Of a stretch of 48,599 nt of DNA, positions 25,738-35,025 are shown piece after piece. This stretch comes from an uncultured Clostridia bacterium (lineage in GTDB: Bacteria; Bacillota; Clostridia; Christensenellales; Aristaeellaceae): positions 1-48,599 of the forward strand of contig CALCUD010000059.1 of NCBI GenBank assembly GCA_937906775.1, given 5' to 3'. Numbering within the stretch: the stretch's first letter is position 1; each line of letters starts with the position of its first letter. The translations under genes were made by a program, and so were the position numbers. The notes under the pieces are model-generated. The model was not told where the DNA came from, did no database searches, and saw nothing but the letters and a program-made list of their open reading frames with translations.

Positions 25738-27510
25738 TTACTCTGCGGGCTTCACAAGCGCTATGTGCAGTTCGTCCAGCTGTTTCTGCTCAACACAGCC
25801 GGGCGCGCCCATCATCACATCCTGCGCATTCTTGTTCATCGGGAAAGGAATCACTTCACGGATGGAATCCTCCCCCGCGAGCAGCATGACCATACGGTCC
25901 ACACCGGGTGCAATACCCGCATGCGGAGGCGCGCCGTAACAGAAAGCATTGTACATAGCCGGGAATTTGGATTTGACATCTTCTTCGCCCAGCCGGACCA
26001 TTTTGAACGCCTCGATCATGATCTCCGGATCATGATTCCGGACCGCGCCGGAAGAAAGTTCCACTCCGTTGCAGACCAGATCATACTGGAAAGCTGTAAT
26101 ATCCAGCGGATTCACTTCGCCAAGTTCAGCCTTCTTCAGAATTTCCAGTCCGCCGTTGGGCATGGAGAAAGGATTGTGACAGAATTCCAGCTCACCGCTC
26201 TCCTCGCCGATCTCATACATCGGGAAATCTACAATCCAGCAGAATTCATATTTCTCGGCATCCATGTGAGAGGGGCAAAGGGCGCCCAGCTGTTTGACCA
26301 GAACGCCGGCTGTTTTTTGAGCCGCGGTCTTCTTCCCGGCGCACAGTGCCACAAAGGTGTTGGGCTTCAGATCAAGCGCACGGATCAGGTTCTCTTTTTT
26401 GTCCTGGAGGAACTTGGCGATTCCTCCCGCCAGTTCTCCGCTTTCGTCCATCTTGAACCAGAATGCCTTGTTTCCGCTGACAACCTCCGTATCGGCGCAA
26501 AGCTTGTCGATCTGCTTCCGGGTACAGGTAAAGTCCGTCACGGGGACAGCCTTGATGATCTGCCCTTCAAAAGGTCCGAATCCGCAATCTCCCAACAGGT
26601 CTGTTACATCTTTTACTGTCAGGTCGATCCGCAGATCGGGTTTATCGCTGCCGTAGGTTTCCATGGCTTCTGTATAAGGGATCCGTCTGAAGGGTGCGGA
26701 AGACGCCGTATTATACTTGCCGTACTTAGCGAAGATCGGAGGAAGAACATCTTCCAGGATCGCGAATACATCCTCCTGTCCCGCGAAAGCCATTTCCATA
26801 TCCAGCTGATAGAATTCTCCCGGGCTGCGATCACCGCGCGCATCTTCATCCCGGAAGCACGGAGCGATCTGAAAATAACGGTCAAATCCGCTGGTCATCA
26901 GCAGCTGTTTGAACTGTTGAGGCGCCTGCGGCAGCGCATAGAACATGCCGGGATGCTTCCGGGCCGGTACAAGGTAGTCGCGGGCTCCTTCCGGAGAGGA
27001 TGCGGTCAGGATCGGCGTGGTGATCTCCAGAAAATCATGGCTGAGCATTGCGCTCCGAAGCGCGGCAACCACATTGCACCGGAGAATAATATTTTTCTTT
27101 ACTTCCGGATTGCGCAGATCCAGATAACGGTATTTCAGGCGAATCGCTTCATCAGCTTCCTTGCTCCGGTTGATCTGGAACGGAAGCGCGTTATAGCGGC
27201 ACTTACCGAGAACTTCCACGCTGTCGGGAACGACTTCAATATCGCCGGTGTCCATTTTGGGATTCTTGTTGTCCCGTTCGCGGACCGTACCGGTGACGGA
27301 GATAACGCTTTCCTTGTTCAGGGCAGTCAGTTCTTTCAGAATATTTTCATTTTCGACCACCAGCTGGGTTGTTCCGAAAAAATCGCGAAGCACGACAAAC
27401 GCCAGATTGCCGCTGACCTCCCGGATATTTTCCATCCAGCCGCTCAGCCGGACCTGTTTTCCGGCGTCGCTCAGCCGGAGTTCATTGCAGGTATGTGTTC
27501 TGTTTTGCAT
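25738..27510 (-). CDS. aspS: Aspartyl-tRNA synthetase
   Basis: Charges tRNA-Asp (or also tRNA-Asn in organisms with GatCAB). The 590-residue bacterial-type enzyme has the N-terminal OB anticodon-binding domain (about 1-105), the class II core with TPEGARDYLVPAR, the flipping loop QAPQQFKQLLM, RDEDARGDRSPGEFYQLD (motif 2), the GAD insertion domain (about 290-420) and motif 3 GIAPGVDRMVML. Length is normal. The gene lies 18 bases after hisS, a pairing common in Firmicutes. Confidence 0.98.
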   Translation of the reverse strand: MQNRTHTCNELRLSDAGKQVRLSGWMENIREVSGNLAFVVLRDFFGTTQLVVENENILKELTALNKESVISVTGTVRERDNKNPKMDTGDIEVVPDSVEVLGKCRYNALPFQINRSKEADEAIRLKYRYLDLRNPEVKKNIILRCNVVAALRSAMLSHDFLEITTPILTASSPEGARDYLVPARKHPGMFYALPQAPQQFKQLLMTSGFDRYFQIAPCFRDEDARGDRSPGEFYQLDMEMAFAGQEDVFAILEDVLPPIFAKYGKYNTASSAPFRRIPYTEAMETYGSDKPDLRIDLTVKDVTDLLGDCGFGPFEGQIIKAVPVTDFTCTRKQIDKLCADTEVVSGNKAFWFKMDESGELAGGIAKFLQDKKENLIRALDLKPNTFVALCAGKKTAAQKTAGVLVKQLGALCPSHMDAEKYEFCWIVDFPMYEIGEESGELEFCHNPFSMPNGGLEILKKAELGEVNPLDITAFQYDLVCNGVELSSGAVRNHDPEIMIEAFKMVRLGEEDVKSKFPAMYNAFCYGAPPHAGIAPGVDRMVMLLAGEDSIREVIPFPMNKNAQDVMMGAPGCVEQKQLDELHIALVKPAE

Positions 27511-27528
27511 TATCCGTACCCTCCGTTT

Positions 27529-28797
27529 TCAGTGAGTAGCAATCATATCGGTAATCGCGCCGGTCGCTTCCGTTAAGGAAACTGTACGCTCTTCCCGGGT
27601 TGTCATGTGTTTCAGTTTGACCGTTCCGTTTTCAGCCTCTTCATCCCCGATGGTCGCGGTGATCGGAGCGCCGGTTTTGTTGGCATATTTGAACTGCGCT
27701 TTGAGGCTCCGGTCACAGTGATCCATATCGGCTTTGATTCCGCCGGCCCGCAGTTGTTCGGTAAAGGAAAAAGCGCGAATCCGGTTCTCGCCCATATAGG
27801 TCACAAAAACATCGTATTGATTCGGATTAGGGATTTCAATCTGTTCGGAATCCATCAGCATCAGCACCCGTTCGATGCCCATTCCGAAGCCAACTGCCGG
27901 CAGATCCGGCCCGCCGAGCTGCTCCACAAGATGGTCGTAGCGGCCGCCTCCGCAGACCGTCAGATTTCCGTCTTTGGTCGAGGTGATCAGTTCAAACACG
28001 GTTTTTGTATAATAATCCAGACCCCGGACAATCCGGCTGTTGATCCGGTACGGAATACCGGCAGTGGAAAGACATTGCTGCAGCTGTTCAAAATGCGCCT
28101 TACAGTCATCGCAGAGCACATCCAGCATGCTTGGCGCGTCCTTGACAAGCTCCTGGCACCGTTTTTCTTTGCAGTCCAGAATGCGGAGCGGGTTCTTCTC
28201 AAAACGGCCGCGGCAGGTTTCACACAAACCGTCCAGCCTGTCTGCCAGATAATCCTTGAGCATCCGATGATACTTCGGACGGCATTCCGGGCATCCGATG
28301 CTGTTGATATTCACGCTCAGATTGCTGATCCCGAGTTCGCTCAGAAGCCGGTAAGCCAACAGGATCAGCTCGGCGTCCGCGGTAGGATCCTTGGCGCCGA
28401 AGCATTCAAGCCCGAACTGATGGTGTTCGCGAAGCCGGCCGCTCTGAGGCGCTTCGTATCGAAAAATCGGAGCATCCAGATAATACATTTTGCATGGCAG
28501 CGCGTCCGCGTAAAGATTGCTTTCAAGGAAGCAGCGGGCAGCCCCCGCGGTTCCTTCCGGCTTCAGCGTAATGGAACGGTCACCTTTGTCCGTAAAGGTG
28601 TACATTTCCTTTTGAACAATATCGGTCGTATCACCGACTCCGCGCAAGAAAAGCTCAGTGTGTTCAAAAACCGGCGTCCGGACTTCGCGATAGCCGGCCA
28701 GAGCGGCTGCTTTGCGCATTTTATCCTCAACATATTGCCAACGATAGCTGTCCGTCGGCAGAACATCTTTTGTTCCGCGTGGTGCCTGGGTCAGCAT
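27529..28797 (-). CDS. hisS: Histidyl-tRNA synthetase
   Basis: Charges tRNA-His. The 422-residue protein begins with MLTQAPRGTKDVLP, followed by motif 2 FRYEAPQSGRLREHHQFGLECFG, the His-binding RGLDYYTKTVFE, and a C-terminal anticodon-binding domain. A CxxC/CxxC pair in the insertion domain (SIGCPECRPKYH, LCETCRGRF, CDDCKAHF) suggests a zinc site, as in several Firmicutes HisRS. The frame stays open 53 codons upstream, but ATG 28797 has AAGGAGGG at 8 bases and starts at the conserved N-terminus. Confidence 0.97.
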   Translation of the reverse strand: MLTQAPRGTKDVLPTDSYRWQYVEDKMRKAAALAGYREVRTPVFEHTELFLRGVGDTTDIVQKEMYTFTDKGDRSITLKPEGTAGAARCFLESNLYADALPCKMYYLDAPIFRYEAPQSGRLREHHQFGLECFGAKDPTADAELILLAYRLLSELGISNLSVNINSIGCPECRPKYHRMLKDYLADRLDGLCETCRGRFEKNPLRILDCKEKRCQELVKDAPSMLDVLCDDCKAHFEQLQQCLSTAGIPYRINSRIVRGLDYYTKTVFELITSTKDGNLTVCGGGRYDHLVEQLGGPDLPAVGFGMGIERVLMLMDSEQIEIPNPNQYDVFVTYMGENRIRAFSFTEQLRAGGIKADMDHCDRSLKAQFKYANKTGAPITATIGDEEAENGTVKLKHMTTREERTVSLTEATGAITDMIATH

Positions 28798-28841
28798 GGA
28801 AAAGCCCTCCTTAACTAAGTATCCATAGACATATTCATGTA

Positions 28842-28870
28842 AGTATATCACAACCGTTTCATAATTGAAA
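28842..28870 (-). promoter_or_regulatory. Probable hisS-aspS promoter
   Basis: TATACT (28847-28842) is a good -10 box; TTTCAA (28870-28865) at 17 bases is only a weak -35 match. No T-box-like leader is present between it and hisS. Confidence 0.5.
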
Positions 28871-28914
28871 GGTGTCACAGCAAAAAACGGCATGCGGAAG
28901 AACCGGCGGAAAGC

Positions 28915-28940
28915 AAAAAAGCGGCGGGATCTCCACCGCT
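28915..28940 (-). terminator. Adenine deaminase terminator
   Basis: On the minus strand an 8-base GC-rich stem with one mismatch (28940-28933 with 28927-28920), loop of 5, then T6. It lies about 26 bases after the stop of the adenine deaminase gene. Confidence 0.8.
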
Positions 28941-28966
28941 CCGCACAGGCAGGCATGTTTCATGTT

Positions 28967-30658
28967 TCAGACGAAAAGAGGAACAACTTTCTGCCGGGTA
29001 ACATCCATGAGCCCCAGCGTGGTCATTTTCAGGGTCGGGATTACCGGAAGAGACAGGAAAGCCAGATGCATGAACGGCTCAATTCCGTCCGCTACGCCAA
29101 GTTCCCGGTGAGTCATCTGCCGAAGTTCTTCATTCTTATACGCTGTCACGCGAGCGTCTTCCAGACTCATCAACCCGCCGACAGGAAGTTCCAGCATGGC
29201 CAGGATCTGTCCATCCGCCACGGCGACGCATCCTCCGCCGATCGATTGAAGCTGGTTAACGGCCAGCGCCATATCCTTTTCATTTGTTCCGGCCGTGATC
29301 ACATTATGACTGTCATGGGAAACAGTAGACGCAATGGCTCCGCGCCGAAGACCGAGACCGTTGACAAAGCCGAGGCCTATATGCCCGGTTCCGCGATGGC
29401 GTTCGATCACCGCGATCTTCAGGATGTCCCGTTCCGGATCGATCCCGTTGTTCCGGTCAAAGCGGATGTCAGTCACCCATTCATCCGTCAGCAGTTGGCC
29501 CGGAATAAGCCGGATCACCCTGCAGGTGTTGCTCTCGCCCCTGATCATGAACTGATCGGGAGAAACAGGTTCCAGGTTAACGGTATTCAGCACGCGGTCC
29601 ATAACGCTGAAATCGATCCGGGGACTGGCAAAGGGCAGGCATACTCCGTCTTTGGCAACCAGAACGCCGTTGCGGTATACGTCCCGGACATGGACTGTTT
29701 TCAGATCGTCCAGGATCGCCAGATCCGCCCAGTGTCCCGGCGCAACCGCGCCGTGATTCCGAAGTCCGTAGTACCTCGCGGTTTGTAAAGTCGCCATACG
29801 GATCGCCGTCGTCACAGGCGCGCCAAGCCGGACTGCTTCGCGGATGATATTGTCGATATGACCGTTCAGAAGCAGATCAGCCGGATGTTTATCGTCTGTC
29901 ACAAGTGTGCAGTGACGGTTCCAGGGTTCCTCGAACAACGGCATAAGCGCTTCCAGATTCCTGGCTGCGGTTCCCTGCCGGATCATCACCGTCTGACCTT
30001 TCCGGATCCGTTCTTTTGCTTCATCGGCATTGGTGCATTCATGATCGTCCGTCACGCCGAAGGAAATGTAGCGGTCCAGTTCTTTTCCGGAAAGAAGCGG
30101 CGCATGCCCGTTGATGATAACCTTTGCCTCTTTGGCCCGGCGAAGTTTCTCCACAGAGGGTCCCTTTCCGGCAACCACTCCGGGATAATCCATCATTTCT
30201 CCAAGCCCGAGTACCCGGGACTGATGATAGAATTTCTGAAGCTCTTCAGCCCCCAGCACGGCTCCGGCTTCATCAAACCGGGTCGCCGGAACACAGGACG
30301 GCATCATCACATACACCGTCATCGGCAGATTCCGGCTGGCATCCAGCATATACTGAATTCCTGCCGTTCCGCAAACATTGGCAATCTCATGAGGATCCGA
30401 AACAACCGCGGTCGTTCCGTGCGGAACGCAGGCCCGGACGAATTCCTCCGGCCGCAGCATGGTGCTTTCAATATGAATATGGCCGTCTATAAATCCCGGA
30501 CAGACATATGCTCCTTCCAGATCGCGGACCTCATCCGCGTCTGTATCACTGTAGTCTCCGACTCCGACAGTCATTCCGCCGCGGATCAGAATGTCGCCCG
30601 GGTCGATGCTGTCAGTAAAAACATTGACGATTTTTGCATTTTTCAGCAACAAATCCAT
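28967..30658 (-). CDS. ade: Adenine deaminase
   Basis: Converts adenine to hypoxanthine and ammonia in purine salvage. The 563-residue amidohydrolase shows GFIDGHIHIESTM (metal-binding His pair), VSDPHEIANVCG, INGHAPLLSG, DDHECTNADEA and the C-terminal GLMDVTRQKVVPLF region typical of the bacterial Ade/YerA type. Upstream codons keep the frame open for another 24 residues, but ATG 30658 has AGGTGGGGA 5-8 bases before it. It has its own promoter and terminator, so it is monocistronic. Confidence 0.95.
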   Translation of the reverse strand: MDLLLKNAKIVNVFTDSIDPGDILIRGGMTVGVGDYSDTDADEVRDLEGAYVCPGFIDGHIHIESTMLRPEEFVRACVPHGTTAVVSDPHEIANVCGTAGIQYMLDASRNLPMTVYVMMPSCVPATRFDEAGAVLGAEELQKFYHQSRVLGLGEMMDYPGVVAGKGPSVEKLRRAKEAKVIINGHAPLLSGKELDRYISFGVTDDHECTNADEAKERIRKGQTVMIRQGTAARNLEALMPLFEEPWNRHCTLVTDDKHPADLLLNGHIDNIIREAVRLGAPVTTAIRMATLQTARYYGLRNHGAVAPGHWADLAILDDLKTVHVRDVYRNGVLVAKDGVCLPFASPRIDFSVMDRVLNTVNLEPVSPDQFMIRGESNTCRVIRLIPGQLLTDEWVTDIRFDRNNGIDPERDILKIAVIERHRGTGHIGLGFVNGLGLRRGAIASTVSHDSHNVITAGTNEKDMALAVNQLQSIGGGCVAVADGQILAMLELPVGGLMSLEDARVTAYKNEELRQMTHRELGVADGIEPFMHLAFLSLPVIPTLKMTTLGLMDVTRQKVVPLFV

Positions 30659-30738
30659 CGTTATCCCCACCTTTTTGAATGATTCACGGAAAACAGGGAT
30701 TCCATGGTGTTTTCTCATTCTGCGAGTCATGTTGTCCT

Positions 30739-30768
30739 ATTTTATTCATTTTTATGCGGGAATGTCAA
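30739..30768 (-). promoter_or_regulatory. Adenine deaminase promoter
   Basis: Perfect TTGACA (30768-30763) and TAAAAT (30744-30739) with an 18-base spacer on the minus strand. Confidence 0.85.
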
Positions 30769-30890
30769 TAGACCGTCCGTAATCCATGCGAATCGCATTG
30801 TTCACCCTGCACAAGGATTTTTCGCATTCGCGTCTAATATATTAATATTGGCCAGTTTCGTATTGTCCTGAAAGGAAGGAATGATCTGAT

Positions 30891-31985
30891 ATGAGCAAAC
30901 AACCCGGGAATAAACCCGTAAGAAATGATATCGGCGGTCAGGCTGTCATGGAAGGGGTCATGATGCGCTCCGCGAATGCCACCGCCGTCACAGTCCGCCG
31001 TCCTGACGGCTCCATGATCACCAAGCTGACGCCCTTTGTCCCGTTAAAGGAAAAACATCCCTGGATGGGAAAACCCTTCATCCGCGGCGCTGTCAATATG
31101 GCTACCATGCTCTACTACGGCATGAACACGCTGGAAGACTCCACCAAAATGCTCGGTATTATGGAAGAAGAACCCACTAAATTCGAAAAATGGCTCAGTA
31201 AAAAGCTTGGCAAAGGCGTCGACAAGATTGTCATGGGCGTTGCGATCATTCTGGCGGTCATTCTGAGCGTTGCCCTGTTTATCGCCCTGCCGGCCGGTGT
31301 CGAATCTTTGCTGAAAAAAGCCGGGATGTCTCCTGTCGGATATACCCTGTTGTGCGGGCTGCTGAAAATTCTGCTGCTGGTTGGGTATATGATCTTCTGC
31401 GGTTTCGTTCCGGATGTCCGGCGTACATTCCAGTATCACGGTGCGGAGCACAAATCCGTTCACTGCAATGAATCCGGTCTGCCCCTGACGCCCGAAAACG
31501 CAAAAACCTTTTCCTGTCTTCATCCCCGGTGCGGGACCGCGTTCCTCCTGATCGTTTTCTTCATCAGCATTCTGTTATTTCTGATCATGAATATCACCGT
31601 TCTCAAACCCGTTACCAACTATTTTCTCAGACTTCTGGCTCACCTGATCATGCTTCCCGTTGTAGCGGGAGTCAGCTACGAAGTATTGATGGGTCTGGCC
31701 CACAGTAAAAGCAGGATTGCCGATATCCTTCGCTGGCCCGGCATGCAGATGCAGCGGCTGACAACCCGGGAACCGGATGAGAAAATGCTGGAATGCGCAA
31801 TCGTATCCGTCAATGTAGTCCTTCACGGTCTTCCCGCCCACGCGAAAAAAACAGCGGAAGGCTGGGCCGTTCTGTATGACTACCGTGAAAGTGAGCCCGG
31901 ATATATCCCGCCTGTATCCGAATCTTCCGCCGGGGAAAATGAACCTGTCGTGGACGGCACTCCTTGTGAGGCGGATCCCGAATGA
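30891..31985 (+). CDS. DUF1385 family membrane protein (YqhQ-like)
   Basis: A 364-residue membrane protein of unknown biochemical role. The family signature GGQAVMEGVMMRS is near the N-terminus, followed by PFIRGAVN, four or so membrane segments (about 110-135, 148-170, 215-240, 245-270), and the conserved YHGAEHKSVHC and SCLHPRCGTAFLL, whose His and Cys residues could bind metal. The C-terminal 50 residues are soluble and acidic. In many Firmicutes this gene precedes prmC-prfA, as here; it overlaps prmC by four bases. GAAAGGAAGGA precedes the ATG. Confidence 0.92.
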   Translation: MSKQPGNKPVRNDIGGQAVMEGVMMRSANATAVTVRRPDGSMITKLTPFVPLKEKHPWMGKPFIRGAVNMATMLYYGMNTLEDSTKMLGIMEEEPTKFEKWLSKKLGKGVDKIVMGVAIILAVILSVALFIALPAGVESLLKKAGMSPVGYTLLCGLLKILLLVGYMIFCGFVPDVRRTFQYHGAEHKSVHCNESGLPLTPENAKTFSCLHPRCGTAFLLIVFFISILLFLIMNITVLKPVTNYFLRLLAHLIMLPVVAGVSYEVLMGLAHSKSRIADILRWPGMQMQRLTTREPDEKMLECAIVSVNVVLHGLPAHAKKTAEGWAVLYDYRESEPGYIPPVSESSAGENEPVVDGTPCEADPE

Positions 31986-32818
31986 CTCCTCGCAATATAC
32001 TCCGGGATGCGGTCGCTCTGCTGGAAGCCGCAGGCGTCCCGGACAGCCGGACAGACGCGTCCCTGCTGCTCTCCTCCGTTACCGGCATTCCCGCGCTGTC
32101 GTTGCGTCTGGATACGGAAACCGAGCTAACTTCATCCGTACTGGCGCATTTTGACGAATTGCTTCAACGGCGTATAACCCGGGAACCTCTTCAGTACATT
32201 CTCGGAGAGGTTTCTTTTTATGGGCGGACCTTTCAGGTCGATCCGCGTGTGCTGATCCCCCGGAGTGAAACCGAGCTGCTGTGCGAATGGGCACTGGAAA
32301 AACTCCGACCGGTTTCCGCTCCCAAAGTTCTGGATCTGTGTTGCGGAAGCGGCTGTATCGGATTGACTGTCAAAGCCGAGCGTCAGGACGCTGCCGTCAC
32401 GCTTTCGGACATCTCCCGCGATGCGCTGGATGTTACTGTTCGCAATGCCTCCGGTCTCTCTCTGAATGTGGAGACCTGCTGCGGAGATCTTTTTTCAGCG
32501 GTTCATGGCAGGACTTATGACCTGATCCTTTCCAATCCGCCGTACATTCCTTCCGATGAATGTCCGGTCCTTCAGGCTGAAGTTCTCAGAGAACCGGTTT
32601 CGGCTCTGGACGGCGGTGCGGACGGGCTTGATTTTTACCGAAGGATCGTAAAGGAAGCTCCGGATCATCTGACTTCAGCCGGGATGCTCCTGATGGAGAT
32701 CGGCATCGGCGAAACAGACCGGATTCTGGATTTTCTCACAGCCGAAGGTTTTTCGGAAACGGAAGTCCGTAAAGATTATGCAGGAATCGACCGGATGGTT
32801 TTTGCCAGGCTCGGATAA
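31982..32818 (+). CDS. prmC: Release factor glutamine methyltransferase
   Basis: Methylates the Gln of the GGQ motif in release factors RF1 and RF2. The 278-residue protein has an N-terminal helical domain, the SAM-binding motif VLDLCCGSGCIGL and the catalytic NPPY in LSNPPYIPS. Length is normal. Its substrate gene prfA follows 14 bases downstream. Confidence 0.96.
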   Translation: MTPRNILRDAVALLEAAGVPDSRTDASLLLSSVTGIPALSLRLDTETELTSSVLAHFDELLQRRITREPLQYILGEVSFYGRTFQVDPRVLIPRSETELLCEWALEKLRPVSAPKVLDLCCGSGCIGLTVKAERQDAAVTLSDISRDALDVTVRNASGLSLNVETCCGDLFSAVHGRTYDLILSNPPYIPSDECPVLQAEVLREPVSALDGGADGLDFYRRIVKEAPDHLTSAGMLLMEIGIGETDRILDFLTAEGFSETEVRKDYAGIDRMVFARLG

Positions 32819-32832
32819 CGCACGGAGGCCAT

Positions 32833-33894
32833 ATGTTTGAAAAACTTGAATCTTACAAAAACCGCTGGGACGAACTGAACGAGGAGATATCGCAGCCGGA
32901 AGTTATTCAGGATTATCCGCGCTATCAGGCTTGTCTGAAGGAGCGGGCGTCGCTGGAGGAAACAGTCAGCAAATATACGCAGTATCTTGATTGCGAAAAG
33001 CAATTGACCGATCTTCTTCCGCTGCTGAAAGATCCGGATCTTGCCGAAGAAGCCGAAAGTGAAAAAAGCAGGCTGGAAGAAAAAAAAGATACGCTGCTGG
33101 AGGATCTTCGTCTGCTGCTCGTTCCGCAGGATCCCCTGGACAGCCGGAATGTCATTATGGAAATCCGCGCCGGGACCGGAGGCGAGGAGGCCGCTCTCTT
33201 TGCAGGTGATCTGCTTCGCATGTATCAAAAGTATTGTGACGGGCATGCGCTTACTCTCCGTCTGCTTTCAGTCAGTGAAACTGATCTCGGAGGGATCAGC
33301 AAAGCGCTGATGATGATTTCCGGATCCGATTCCTTTGCCCGGATGAAGTTTGAAAGCGGAGTTCACTGTGTCAAGCGAGTGCCCGATACTGAAAGCAGCG
33401 GAAGGATTCATACTTCCACCGCAACAGTCGCATGTCTGCCGGAAGCCGAGGAGATCGAGCTGGAATTGAATCCGAACGATCTGCGGATCGATGTTTTCCA
33501 TGCCACCGGTCACGGCGGTCAGGGAGTCAATACAACAGACAGCGCCGTCCGGATCACTCACCTGCCGACAGGAATGGTCGTTTCCTGTCAGGACGAGCGC
33601 AGTCAGCTGGAGAATAAAGCCCGGGCTCTGAAAGTTCTTCGAAGCCGTCTCCTGGATGCAGAACGCGAATCTCAAAAAGTCGCGAACGCAGAAGAACGTC
33701 GGAATCAGATCGGTTCCGGCGATCGCTCCGAGCGGATCAGAACCTATTATTTCAATCATGATTATGTTGTCGACCACCGGCTTGGACTCACGGTCAACCG
33801 GACGCAGACAGTAATCGACGGGAATCTGGATCCCTTCATAGACGCGCTCCGTCTCGCAGAAAAGACGGAAAAACTCCGTTCACTGCATGAATAA
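32833..33894 (+). CDS. prfA: Peptide chain release factor 1
   Basis: Terminates translation at UAA and UAG. The 353-residue protein has an N-terminal helical domain (1-100), the PxT-type codon-recognition tripeptide as PDT (184-186) in KRVPDTESSGRIHTS, and the catalytic HGGQGVN with GGQ at 228-230. PxT rather than SPF marks it as RF1 and not RF2. CGGAGG lies 5-10 bases before ATG 32833. Confidence 0.97.
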   Translation: MFEKLESYKNRWDELNEEISQPEVIQDYPRYQACLKERASLEETVSKYTQYLDCEKQLTDLLPLLKDPDLAEEAESEKSRLEEKKDTLLEDLRLLLVPQDPLDSRNVIMEIRAGTGGEEAALFAGDLLRMYQKYCDGHALTLRLLSVSETDLGGISKALMMISGSDSFARMKFESGVHCVKRVPDTESSGRIHTSTATVACLPEAEEIELELNPNDLRIDVFHATGHGGQGVNTTDSAVRITHLPTGMVVSCQDERSQLENKARALKVLRSRLLDAERESQKVANAEERRNQIGSGDRSERIRTYYFNHDYVVDHRLGLTVNRTQTVIDGNLDPFIDALRLAEKTEKLRSLHE

Positions 33895-33912
33895 CGGAAA
33901 ACGGAAAGCGAG

Positions 33913-34959
33913 ATGGGTTCATTGATCACTGAGGTTCTGGTTCCGGATGATGACGCATTGATGTTAGCTTCACGTCTTTTGCATGAAGGACAGCTGGTCG
34001 GTTTTCCGACAGAAACCGTTTACGGACTTGGTGCCAACGCTTTGAACAAAGAAGCGGTCATGTCTGTTTTTTCCGCGAAAGGCCGTCCGGCGGATAATCC
34101 TCTGATCGTGCATATCTGGAACGAAAATCAGCTTGCCGATCTCTGCGAAGTTCCGGATAAAGCGAAAATTCTCATGGATGCCTTCTGGCCGGGACCTCTG
34201 ACGATGCTTTTTCCCAAAAAAGAATCGGTTCCCTCGGAAGTGACCGCAGGATTACCCACTGTAGCGATCCGTATGCCGAGTCATCCCGTTGCGGCTGCCA
34301 TGCTGAAAGCCTGCAATCTTCCTGTTGCCGCTCCGAGCGCAAACAGATCCGGACGTCCTTCTCCGACTTCTGCAGCGCATGTGCTGGAGGATATGGACGG
34401 CAGAATTCCGTTGATCCTCGATGGCGGCGACTGTGAAGTCGGTGTTGAAAGCACGGTTCTCGACCTGTGCAACGGACAGCCCTGCATTCTCCGTCCCGGT
34501 GGCATCACAAAAGAGATGCTGGAAAAGGTGCTCGGCGAAGAGGTGGTGCTTGCCGGAAGTATCCTTCGTCCGCTTCGTTCCGATGAAAAAGCGTTAAGCC
34601 CCGGAATGCGATATAAGCACTACGCGCCCAAAGGTACGGTCACGTTGGTTGACGGGGCACCCGGGCTTGTTGTTCCGGCTCTGAATGAATTGGTGACCCG
34701 CGAACTGTCTGCCGGTCGGAAGGCCTGTGCCCTGTGCTTTACAGAACACGTGGAATTTCTGAAGGATTGCGATCCCCATGACATTGGTTCCGTATCGGAT
34801 GACTCAGAGGTGGCACGACGGCTCTTCAACGTTCTCAGGCAACTGGATGAAGAAGGAATAGAGGTTGCCTACAGTGAAGTTGTCCCGCCCGAAGGGGTCG
34901 GTCTGGCTGTCATGAACCGGCTCGGACGTGCTGCCGCTTTCCGTACGATCCGCGTGTAA
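33913..34959 (+). CDS. ywlC: L-threonylcarbamoyladenylate synthase (Sua5/YwlC)
   Basis: Makes threonylcarbamoyl-AMP from Thr, bicarbonate and ATP, the first step of the t6A modification of tRNA. The 348-residue protein has a full YrdC domain (about 10-200, with VGFPTETVYGLGANA, SAKGRPADNPLIVHI, WPGPLTML, VAIRMPSHP and APSANRSGRPSPT) and a C-terminal Sua5 domain joined by a linker with PGMRYKHYAP. It is last in the DUF1385-prmC-prfA operon, followed by a bidirectional terminator. Confidence 0.95.
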   Translation: MGSLITEVLVPDDDALMLASRLLHEGQLVGFPTETVYGLGANALNKEAVMSVFSAKGRPADNPLIVHIWNENQLADLCEVPDKAKILMDAFWPGPLTMLFPKKESVPSEVTAGLPTVAIRMPSHPVAAAMLKACNLPVAAPSANRSGRPSPTSAAHVLEDMDGRIPLILDGGDCEVGVESTVLDLCNGQPCILRPGGITKEMLEKVLGEEVVLAGSILRPLRSDEKALSPGMRYKHYAPKGTVTLVDGAPGLVVPALNELVTRELSAGRKACALCFTEHVEFLKDCDPHDIGSVSDDSEVARRLFNVLRQLDEEGIEVAYSEVVPPEGVGLAVMNRLGRAAAFRTIRV

Positions 34960-34977
34960 TACCGGTTCCGGACAGAT

Positions 34978-35012
34978 AAAAAAGCGAGGTTGCTCCTGCA
35001 ACCCCGCTTTTT
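34978..35012 (+). terminator. Bidirectional terminator between ywlC and pgi
   Basis: A 10-base stem with one mismatch (34984-34993 with 34998-35007), loop of 4, flanked by A6 and T5. It serves the convergent ywlC (plus) and pgi (minus) genes. Confidence 0.92.
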
Positions 35013-35025
35013 CGTTTTGTATGTC

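Noticed and set aside
25057..27576. A very long open frame (over 800 codons) on the plus strand opposite asp23 and aspS
   Set aside because: It lies wholly antisense to aspS and asp23, whose motifs are unmistakable; codon bias avoiding TTA, CTA and TCA leaves the opposite strand open. No ribosome-binding site or recognisable domain.
28798..28914. Possible T-box leader before hisS
   Set aside because: No GGGTGG-type T-box core or terminator/antiterminator pair is found between the promoter and hisS.
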